NCBI GenBank assembly: GCA_000482145.1
Contig: AUXH01000203.1
Span: forward strand, 1 to 28,553
From: Strigomonas culicis
Taxonomy: Eukaryota; Euglenozoa; Kinetoplastea; Trypanosomatida; Trypanosomatidae
Length of the DNA: 28,553 nucleotides
Direction: 5' to 3'
Below the pieces are notes generated by a model. That model was not told the DNA's origin. It made no database searches and was given only the letters and a program-made list of their open reading frames with translations. This document shows positions 22,301-28,553 of the stretch, in pieces (the first letter of the stretch is position 1; each line of letters starts with the position of its first letter). A program made the translations under genes and the position numbers.

Positions 22301-24411
22301 ATCTCCTCCTGTAGCGCGCTCGCCTGCCGCTCCGCCTCGAAGCGCTGCTGCCTCATCTCTTCCTCCATGTGCTTCGCGGCCGTCTCCTGCGCGCGCAGCC
22401 GCGCCTTCGCCTCGCTGGTGCGCGCGGCGATCTCCTCCTCGCGCCGGCGCGCGTGCGCCTCGAGGGCGGTCACCTTCGCCTCCCACTCCTGCTCCAGGGA
22501 GCGCGAGCGCTGCGAAAGGTGCCGCGCCTGCTGCTCCGCAAACTGCGTCTTGCGGCGCAGGTCGCCCTCGCGCCCCTCCGCGAGCGCCTCCTTCTGCCGC
22601 AGCTCCTCCTCGAGGTCGCGCTGGCGATGCAGTAGCTCGTCCACCCGCGCGCGCGACGCCGCCTCGAGCTCGACGAGCCGCTGCTGGACCGCGTGCTGCT
22701 GCGCCAGGAGCTCCTCCTCCTTCGCGCGGAGTGCCTGCTCGGACGTGTCGCGCTGCAGCTCCAGCTCCTGCAGCCGCCGCTGCGCGTCCGCGTCGGCGCG
22801 CTCGTGGGCGCGGCGCAGCTCCGCCTCGCGCAGCCGCTGCTGTCGCCGCGCGAGCTCCACCTCGCCCTCGAGCGCGGCCATCTGCGACTCGAAGGACTCC
22901 TTCTTCGCCTCGACCTCCTGCAGCCGCCGCGCCAGCTCGAGCTCGCGCCGCTCCATCCGCTCGCGGCGCTGCTTCATCTCCTGCTGGTCGCGCAGCATCT
23001 TCTGCTGCGCCTCCCGCAGCTGCGCCTCGATCTGCGCGTGGGACTGGCCGGTGCGCTTCGCCTCGGCGAGCTCCTGCCGGAGCAGCAGCACCGTCTCGTT
23101 CGCGCGCCGCAGCTCGACCGCGCACGGGTCCTCCTCCACCCACGGCTTGTTCATCACGCTACGTGCCTTAGCCGCGTAGCCAAGCGTCTGAAGCGTCTGC
23201 TGGCGGTGCGCCTCCTGCGGGCTGATGGTGCACACCATCGTCGTCTTGCTGTTCCCGCCGAAGGCGTCGCGCAGGATCTTGGTGAGCACACTATCGCGGT
23301 ACGGGGGCTTCATGCTGCGGCGGGGGTCCGTCAGGCACTCGATGACGAGCCCGAGGGTGAAGAGCGAGAGGTTGATGTCGCGCGCCTCCTTCAGCTGGAT
23401 GCCCTGCACCCCCGTCTCGCTCACGCGCTCGCTGCCGGCGAGGTCGACGAGCCGGATGGCAAAGCTCTTGCTGGGCGCGCTCACCACCGTGCCGTCCGGC
23501 TCCGTGAAGGAGAGCAGCTCTGTCAGCTCCATGATGAAGATGGCGTGGCTGCGGCTGCTGCGCTCGTTCGCCTTCGTGGCGGTCGTGTGGCGGCACTTGT
23601 TGCCGGTCTGCAGTGCCTGCAGCAGGTCGGCGGCGCACTCCGCCCGCACGCGGCGCGCGCCGAGGAGGGCGAAGGTGGCGGCCTGCGGCGTCACCTCCTC
23701 CCGCAGCGCGACCGCCGCGTTGCTGTTGAGGAGGTCTGTCACGCGCTCGCAGTACACCTCGACGTAGCACACGGTGACCTCCCAGCTGATCATCTCGCCG
23801 GCCGCGGTCGTGACGGAGCGGCGGCCCAGCTCCTCGAAGAGGTCCTGGCAGAAGCGCGGGATCAGCCCCGCCTCCTCGTCCGCCTTGCTGCTGCCCATCA
23901 TCGTGTAGGTCTTGCCGGTGCCCGTCTGCCCGTAGGCCATCATGGTGCTGTTGTACCCCTCCAGCGCGTGCTCCAGCAGCGGCCGCCCGATGCGCTCGTA
24001 CACCACCGCCTGCGAGACGGCGGCCGCGCCGTCGCGGGTGGCGCCGCCGCCGGACCACAGCGGTGTGTCCACGCGCCACGGCTGCCCCTCGCCCGCCACG
24101 AAGACGTCGCGCGCGGCCGTGTCCATCGACACGATGACGTCGCCGGCGGCCTCGCTCGGCAGCGGCGGGCGGCAGCGCACCGCGACGTGGACGGCCTCGC
24201 TGCCCGCCGCCGGGCTGGGGCTCCGCGGCGGCAGCCCGGGGGAGCTCACGCGGCGGGGGCCCGCCGTGTTCATGCAGGCGTTGACGTTGACGGGAGAGAG
24301 CGGCCGCACGCTCGAGGTCCGCGAGGTCTTCTTCGTGAGGCGCGCGGTGGGACTAGAGTGGCTGCTCCCGCTGCTGTTGCGGTGCGCCTTCAGGAAGTCG
24401 CGCTGTAGCAT
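19321..24411 (-). CDS. Kinesin, N-terminal motor, long coiled coil, C-terminal RanBP2-like zinc finger
   Basis: A 1696-aa protein from the ATG at 24411. A Ser/Pro/Thr-rich leader (1-70) precedes the motor at about 72-420. The P-loop GQTGTGKT is at 161-168, switch I NERSSRSH at 282-289, switch II LVDLAGSE at 321-328 and PYRDSVLTKIL at 370-380, so ATPase and microtubule motor activity are expected. Residues about 430-1650 are almost unbroken Glu/Arg/Ala/Gln coiled coil, implying a dimer with a very long stalk. The last 30 residues carry Cys1667, Cys1670, Asn1674, Cys1681 and Cys1684, spaced CX2CX3NX6CX2C, the RanBP2-type finger pattern, although the usual Trp before the first Cys is absent. A possible cargo- or RNA-binding tail is inference. 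The subfamily is unsettled; it may be a kinetoplastid-specific group. The predicted acceptor AG directly abuts the ATG. Confidence 0.96.
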   Translation of the reverse strand: MLQRDFLKAHRNSSGSSHSSPTARLTKKTSRTSSVRPLSPVNVNACMNTAGPRRVSSPGLPPRSPSPAAGSEAVHVAVRCRPPLPSEAAGDVIVSMDTAARDVFVAGEGQPWRVDTPLWSGGGATRDGAAAVSQAVVYERIGRPLLEHALEGYNSTMMAYGQTGTGKTYTMMGSSKADEEAGLIPRFCQDLFEELGRRSVTTAAGEMISWEVTVCYVEVYCERVTDLLNSNAAVALREEVTPQAATFALLGARRVRAECAADLLQALQTGNKCRHTTATKANERSSRSHAIFIMELTELLSFTEPDGTVVSAPSKSFAIRLVDLAGSERVSETGVQGIQLKEARDINLSLFTLGLVIECLTDPRRSMKPPYRDSVLTKILRDAFGGNSKTTMVCTISPQEAHRQQTLQTLGYAAKARSVMNKPWVEEDPCAVELRRANETVLLLRQELAEAKRTGQSHAQIEAQLREAQQKMLRDQQEMKQRRERMERRELELARRLQEVEAKKESFESQMAALEGEVELARRQQRLREAELRRAHERADADAQRRLQELELQRDTSEQALRAKEEELLAQQHAVQQRLVELEAASRARVDELLHRQRDLEEELRQKEALAEGREGDLRRKTQFAEQQARHLSQRSRSLEQEWEAKVTALEAHARRREEEIAARTSEAKARLRAQETAAKHMEEEMRQQRFEAERQASALQEEMEAKQAELDRHVAELQRQAREREDELHARLQKAEFDLHQRGCEAERHRREVESVKQAAARECASSRDRALNMAAQNNILSESLQRKEELLQQREAELAARFTEVMAMRQDWEKKFAKRESDLHTAQEESTSILRGRALYLQQKESDLRRLEDELDARERGLDMLTQRRQLELLAEKNDFEAQMQRERQASARAREEQQFQRERIDAQGRIREEKLQRWEEDLLQRRREHVALMQARETSLRQRESAAAAAEDRAKAKALQADRLARRVDAERRELFDQSTVEAEGHLRDYNALVRNLHPPPQEPDPRRRESSSEEAPTPKHHTAEENAKLRASQQALFRRERFSFLAFESMYRGNLAAEEEVCFRQIVKERQLDHRDVLRCKEIARQCELLNAARGEAEQAAAEQARAQARARDGQAELHGLRAELDAAQQELAETRVQLTLATAAARDAVDSLQRQSVEVSFVREQQDGYEIELRERLTATREQLEAETRRANRGARLLHEMAAEQEARERALLEHQWSRECMYMAALDMAERWAATKRHAVGTWQALYEERSGIVLGDGDAAAAMDAAARELCGGGQAREALEQQAQRLAADHAELEHRTRVFEADCREREARLQAQEEQVKLYLLDLEAMDRARMAQCHQREKQVVDLAVAVREREGVSASQLQGVCHALHMDAAAGAGEARAARQEAEQDARRRRAAMEREQALCAAALGGDRGALEELRRYQAESLQAEGARLEARLQAAEDRERQRAERSQFAEAQVREYLLFLERDDVRRGELTAQGEAYRAEAEARLRAARGRERELRDLARRLQVEALEVEERSRLATSELRQREGELTVLRERQAAVEQRRAETTSRVEDSERTLLQLETDLRAVVGKNKDTKRAIRARDAELKRQKAYYADLSAMLAERERMLREERAHRRDGTHSANWLARDLLDRNSLLEAAVAKLRRRWGTLLAEDKVECEACAWANGRQAKFCRCCGHDLTGEPAATL

Positions 24412-24426
24412 CTAAAAAAAAAAAAG
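24412..24426 (-). promoter_or_regulatory. T-run and predicted spliced-leader acceptor abutting the kinesin ATG
   Basis: CTTTTTTTTTTTTAG is followed at once by ATG (AG at 24413-24412), so the mRNA would carry only the spliced leader before the start codon. A T-rich tract with CATAG near 24530-24560 is an alternative acceptor; no ATG lies between it and 24411. Confidence 0.45.
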
Positions 24427-25183
24427 CTCACTCCCTCTCTCTCTATCTCGCTATCTATCTATTTATCTATCAATGCACGCTTTTGGTTTATGATTAAAAT
24501 ATTTAAAAAAAAGGAATGAATCTAAATATGAACTATGAATAAATAAAAAAAACAAATAAATAAAAAACACTGCTAACCATAAGAGATAAAGAAACAGGGA
24601 AGAAGTGAGTAAGTTGAAGAACGTACAGAAGAGAGGCAGCATAGAAGCTGACTTCCTGCGTCGTGTGTGTGTCAACACGCATATACTGAAGTGATCCTAA
24701 GAAGAACAAAAAGGATGTATATACAATAAGACAATACGCTCTCATTCTCTTCGTTTGTTTGTTTGTCTTTCTGTTAAAGAGTCACCATTGTTCTTTTTCT
24801 TGCACACAAGAGAAGAAGATGAGACCATAAAGAAGAAGAAAAACAGCACTTTTGAGAGATACATTCAGTGAAAGAAAGAAGAGAAAGCGAAAACAAAAAA
24901 AAGAGGGGGGAAAGGAAAGGGGAAATAGGAAAGGCAGCTTTTTTTTAGTTGGATTTTTGAAGAAATAGAAGAAAAAACGGGGGAAAAGGGATAACAAAAG
25001 TCTCACACCGTTTGCCTACCAAGAGCTACGAAAAAAAAAAAAGGTATCCAACTGGAGTAAGATGCTTCCTTTTTTTGTTGTTGCTGTCATTTTATTATTA
25101 TTACTATTGGCTATTGGATTCGTTAAATGTATTTTGTTTCCCTTTCCTTCTCTTTTCCTACCCTCTTATGTACGTACATAATA

Positions 25184-25184
<1 letters not shown>

Positions 25185-25214
<30 letters not shown>

Positions 25215-25260
25215 TTATCTGGATCTCCCTCTTTCTCTCTGTATTTATTTCTCTCTGTCT
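25185..25260. repeat. (CT)n-rich low-complexity tract
   Basis: A perfect CT run at 25191-25214, followed by interrupted CTCT sequence. Unlike the other pyrimidine tracts of the window it lies on the plus (non-transcribed) strand. Confidence 0.85.
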
Positions 25261-25402
25261 CTCTATGAGTATCTCATCTCTTACTACTATGATTAACGAT
25301 TATCATAAATATACAAATGATTGGAAAACAGAGATTTCAAACAAAAAAGAAGTCTTTCTGTAATATAAATATATAAATAAAATAAAAAAAGTATATAAAT
25401 AC

Positions 25403-25419
25403 ATATATATATATATATA
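25403..25419. repeat. (AT)n microsatellite
   Basis: Pure AT dinucleotide run. Confidence 0.85.
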
Positions 25420-26169
25420 AGTATGTGTATATATGTGGGTGAAGAGTTGTGTATACGGTACGTACTCACAGCATTCAGATTCAGTATTATTCAGCCTCTG
25501 AGTAGACAAAAATGAAACAAAAAATATTCAAAAAAAAAACAGAATGAATCATCATCAACAACAAAAACAACAAAGACCGCTTTCATTTTGAATTCACAAT
25601 TCTAAAGCACATATACACATAAACAATGGAAAAAAGGGAGCAAAAGTCAAAGTAAATAAAAAGCAACAGAAGACGCGAGAAAGAAAGAAAAAATAAAAGA
25701 GGGCCTTTAGAGTGGTTTCATTATATATTTTGTGATGTTGTTCTACCTCCAGCAGTGAGTATTACGGTGATGCTGTCCTTATTACAAGTAGTACTGGCAG
25801 TAGTTATCAGAGTTTTGTCTCGAAAGCTCTGATATGGAGTGAAGAGGGAGAGAACAAGCAAAGAAAAAACTCTTTTGTGATGAAAAAAAAAACGCAGTAA
25901 TAATAACTGTAGCAAACGGTCGGTAGAAATGAAAGAGAAACGCCACTAGTTGCCTTTGAACTAGAGAGTATATTTATATGCAGGCTAGTGGGGCGAAAAA
26001 AAAAAAAGAAGAGAGAGATTATGAATGCCTCTTTATCAACAGCTAGAAAGGAAGAAAAGGGCACTAAAAACACTTACCGTTATGCTTTCTTTTTAGTACT
26101 ATTATCTATATGCTCCTGTTATTATTACTAGTATTACTACTATTATTCTGTGTTATCTGGTCCAGTCCC

Positions 26170-28059
26170 TCAACTGATAGTTCGAGCATTGAGATGAGTC
26201 GGCTCTTCTCCCCGACCCAGCGCATACACGCGTCTCTCCGCGCCCTCCTCCGTAGCAAAGGACCCGCCGCCGTCCTCCGCGTTCAGCTCCTCGGCGGCCC
26301 CCGTCTCCATCGTGTGATGGGCGCTCCGCTGCGGTGTTGACAACAACCGGTGGCTGTGGGCCGTGGCGTCATGGGCGTCCGCGGCCTCCCCCTGCGACGG
26401 CACGGGCAGGTTGGTGGTGACGCCGCTGGCGACGACGGAGGGGTCGCGGGACGGGTTGCTGCTGCTGCTATCGCTGTGGTGCTGCAGCGGCAGCAGCGGC
26501 AGCACGCGCTCGCCGGGCTGCAGCGCCTCGCGCGGGGACGCCGCCGCGTTGAGCGAGCGCGGCGTCGCCTCCCAGCTCGCGCGCCACAGGTTGCTGTCCA
26601 CGCTGCCGCTGCTGACCGCGTGCTGCAGCAGCGGCCGCCGCATGTGCGGCGGCGGCGGCATCAGGAGGTGCGGCCGCTGCGGTGACGGCGGGTGGCGCGC
26701 CGCCGCGTCACCGTCGCTGTCGCTGCCGCTGCCGTGGCGCCGGCGCCCGGCGTAGTCGGGGGAGCGGATGGACGCGTGCGCCAGCGGCGGGTGTAGCGTG
26801 CTGTGCGTGCTGTGCGCGCTGTGCGTACTGGCAAAGAAGGGCGGGTTGGTCCCCAGGGAGGCGTTGTTGCTGACCTCGTTCAGCACCGGCGGCGCCCGCG
26901 ACGCCGGCGTGCGGTTGCCGCTGGTGCTGGGCGTGAGCGGCACGGACAGCAGTGGCACGTTGACGACGCAGCTCGTCGAGCCGTGCATGGACGTGTTGTT
27001 GCTCGGCAGCGTCGTGGTCGAGGTGTCGCCGCGGCTGCTGCGCATCTGCAGCTCCTCGATGGACAGCACCAGCGCCTCCTCCAGAGGAGGCAGGGCGGCC
27101 GCCGAGCTCAGGCCGTGTCCGCCGCCGCCGCTCGCCGCCGCCGGCGCCGGATGCGTCGAGTACAGCTGCATCATGAAGTGCTGGTAGTTGAACATGTCCG
27201 AGGCGGCCATGAGGCTGTGCGAAGACCCGTAGAAGGAGGGATTCTCCGGTGCGCTCGCGTTGTTGAGGCTGGACTCGTCCTCCTCGTCGTACAGTAGCTC
27301 CAGTACCGCGGGCACGGCGCCAGCGTCGCTGGCCGCCGGTGTCTGCGGTGGATCCGGCGTCTGCGGCGGGTCCGGCGTGGCGAAGCGGCGTGGCGCCAGC
27401 GGCGAGGGTGGTGGCTCGGCCGCCACGGCCGCCGGCCTGAGCGGCGCGGGCGGCGCCGGCAGCGGCGGCAGCGGCCGCGACCTGCTGCCGCCGCTGCTGC
27501 CGCTGTGGGTGCTCGCACTCACGCTCGCGCTGACGCTGGCGCTCGTGGTGCGGTGACTACTGCTGACAGAGGTGGAGTTGAAGGAAATGTCCGAGCCGCC
27601 GGCCGGCGCGGTCGAGAGCAGGGTCGGCGTCGCCGCCACCTCGATGCCCAGCACGGTGGCCATGCGCGCCATGTCCTCCTGCCGCTGCGTCGCGAGCTCG
27701 CGCAGCGCGCGCACCTCGGCGCGGCACTCCAGCAGGCTCTCCGACGCGGCGGCCTTGTGGCGGCCGTGGGGCGCCGGCCGCGGGGCGTCGTCGGCGCCGC
27801 CGTCGCCGTCCGCCCCGTCGATGCAGAAGGCGACGCGGCGGGGGGCACGCACCGGCGCCTCCACCTCCTCCGCGTGAAGGGACGGCAGGCGGGGGCCGCT
27901 GGCGCCGTTGTACGCGGAACTCGCGCCGCTCACGGCCGCGGGCGGGCACGACGGCGACCCGTTCAGCGGGGTGGTGTAGGCGGCACGTGCAGAGGTCTCA
28001 CTGGCGCTGGAGTTGGCTGGCGGTGCGGCCTCTCCAGCGTCGTCGTCGGCGTCAGACAT
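26170..28059 (-). CDS. Large, mostly disordered Ser/Pro/Ala-rich hypothetical protein, 629 aa
   Basis: It starts at the ATG at 28059, three bases after a strong predicted splice acceptor. The product is largely low-complexity: Ser/Ala/Pro-rich with short internal repeats (TPDPPQTPDPPQTP from an 18-bp direct repeat; SASVSASVSAS; STHSAHSTHSTLH). One short helix, about 105-138 (SLLECRAEVRALRELATQRQ and the following residues), looks like the only coiled coil. Less repetitive islands occur at about 263-300 (ELLYDEEDESSLNNASAPEN, then NYQHFMMQLY) and in the Arg/Pro/His-rich region near 455-485. Many Ser/Pro sites make it a plausible phosphoprotein. I do not recognise a family or a catalytic motif. 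The gene call rests on frame length, direction and splice signal. Confidence 0.78.
   Translation of the reverse strand: MSDADDDAGEAAPPANSSASETSARAAYTTPLNGSPSCPPAAVSGASSAYNGASGPRLPSLHAEEVEAPVRAPRRVAFCIDGADGDGGADDAPRPAPHGRHKAAASESLLECRAEVRALRELATQRQEDMARMATVLGIEVAATPTLLSTAPAGGSDISFNSTSVSSSHRTTSASVSASVSASTHSGSSGGSRSRPLPPLPAPPAPLRPAAVAAEPPPSPLAPRRFATPDPPQTPDPPQTPAASDAGAVPAVLELLYDEEDESSLNNASAPENPSFYGSSHSLMAASDMFNYQHFMMQLYSTHPAPAAASGGGGHGLSSAAALPPLEEALVLSIEELQMRSSRGDTSTTTLPSNNTSMHGSTSCVVNVPLLSVPLTPSTSGNRTPASRAPPVLNEVSNNASLGTNPPFFASTHSAHSTHSTLHPPLAHASIRSPDYAGRRRHGSGSDSDGDAAARHPPSPQRPHLLMPPPPHMRRPLLQHAVSSGSVDSNLWRASWEATPRSLNAAASPREALQPGERVLPLLPLQHHSDSSSSNPSRDPSVVASGVTTNLPVPSQGEAADAHDATAHSHRLLSTPQRSAHHTMETGAAEELNAEDGGGSFATEEGAERRVYALGRGEEPTHLNARTIS
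27341..27376 (-). repeat. 18-bp tandem direct repeat inside the disordered-protein gene
   Basis: Two adjacent 18-bp units (27341-27358 and 27359-27376) differing at two positions; they encode the repeated hexapeptide TPDPPQ. Confidence 0.85.
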
Positions 28060-28553
28060 GAACTAAAAATTAAAGAAGAAGAAAAAAAGAAGAGAAAAAA
28101 AAAGAACACCTAGTGGATTAACCTCTATCGTTTTTAAATGTATAAAGATCTTATTTTTGTTTTTTGTTGTTATGAGTTGATGTATAGAACTACGGGTGTT
28201 CGCACACAAGGTGCGAAAAGAAAAAGACCAAAAAATTGCAGAAAAATGCAATTAACTATGTAAAAAAAAAAAGAGGTAAGTGGACCACACACACGCACGA
28301 AAGAAAACTACGAAAGAAAATAAGAAACCGTTCTACAGAGCTCCAAAAAAAATACAACGAGTGTAAAGGTATGGAGAAAAAAAAATGTACACTTTTACAA
28401 CTATCCAATACTAATACAGTGGTAATCAGAACAGAGCGTATTCAAAAGATTAAACTAATAATTCAAAAAAAAAAAGGAAAAGGAAAAGAAAAAAGGGGAA
28501 CGTTTTTTTACTTTCCTTCACCAAATATGGTAAGCATGAGAGAGAGAGAGAGA
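28060..28553. other. Spacer at the right edge
   Basis: AT-rich, with A-runs and a short GA run at the very end (28540-28553). It holds the splice acceptor of the disordered-protein gene. No other feature seen. Confidence 0.5.
28063..28110 (-). promoter_or_regulatory. Polypyrimidine tract and predicted spliced-leader acceptor, 3-nt 5' UTR
   Basis: About 40 nt of almost pure T/C end in AATTTTTAG (AG at 28064-28063), then TTC and the ATG at 28059. There is no other AG within the tract. Confidence 0.65.

Larger units (their letters stand above)
24412..26169. other. 1758-bp spacer between kinesin and the disordered-protein gene
   Basis: The longest non-coding stretch of the window. It is A/G-rich on the plus strand, with two pyrimidine-rich plus-strand patches at about 25060-25300 and 26085-26165. 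It contains a CT run (25191-25214), a TA run (25403-25419) and many A-runs. No open frame has the GC-rich codon use of the real genes. It should include the kinesin 5' UTR and the 3' UTR of the gene ending at 26170. Confidence 0.55.

Noticed and set aside
19204..24408. Very long plus-strand open frames opposite the kinesin (up to about 800 codons)
   Set aside because: They mirror the GC-rich codons of the kinesin, encode Leu/Arg/Ala-rich monotonous products, and have no domain or pyrimidine tract in the right direction. The kinesin motor on the minus strand is unmistakable.
25470..25560. Possible C/D snoRNA on the minus strand (TGATGA near 25550, CTGA near 25490)
   Set aside because: The intervening sequence is mostly T-runs with no terminal stem; the boxes are expected by chance in such sequence.

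Overview
The window looks like nuclear DNA of a trypanosomatid (kinetoplastid), most likely a Leishmania/Crithidia/Leptomonas-type flagellate; the species cannot be fixed from this sequence. Reasons: thirteen intron-free genes all run on the minus strand as one directional cluster. The coding sequence is very GC-rich and the AT-rich spacers are full of simple repeats. Nearly every gene is preceded by a long polypyrimidine tract and then an AG, the signature of spliced-leader trans-splicing. No promoter, strand switch, tRNA, rRNA or CRISPR array was seen.

Layout in transcription order (high to low coordinates): a 629-aa disordered protein (26170-28059); a 1.76 kb spacer; a 1696-aa kinesin with a C-terminal RanBP2-like zinc finger (19321-24411); a small Ala/Pro-rich protein (17912-18496); two adjacent coiled-coil proteins that look like diverged paralogues (15359-17539 and 13540-14940); a 127-aa CxxC/CxxC protein (12674-13057); two tandem quinone-oxidoreductase-like MDR enzymes sharing a 366-bp identical block (11026-12024 and 9287-10336); a probably mitochondrial 594-aa protein with SseB-like motifs (6639-8423); a probably N-myristoylated coiled-coil protein with two DM14-like repeats (5496-6332); a GPR1/FUN34/YaaH acetate transporter (4370-5215); a protein built of about 40-residue 'RLY' repeats (2709-3326); and a protein with cyclic-nucleotide-binding-like domains that runs off the left edge (1-2277).

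The most notable non-genic object is a 285-bp island at 4067-4351, with a 3' poly(A) run and a perfect 12-bp target-site duplication. It sits 6 bp beyond the transporter stop codon, in antisense orientation to the transcription unit, and fits a short non-autonomous retroposon of the RIME/NARTc/SIDER kind. The genes do not form one pathway, as is normal for trypanosomatid polycistrons. Several (kinesin, coiled-coil pair, RLY-repeat protein) are of a kind often found in the flagellum or cytoskeleton, but that is inference.
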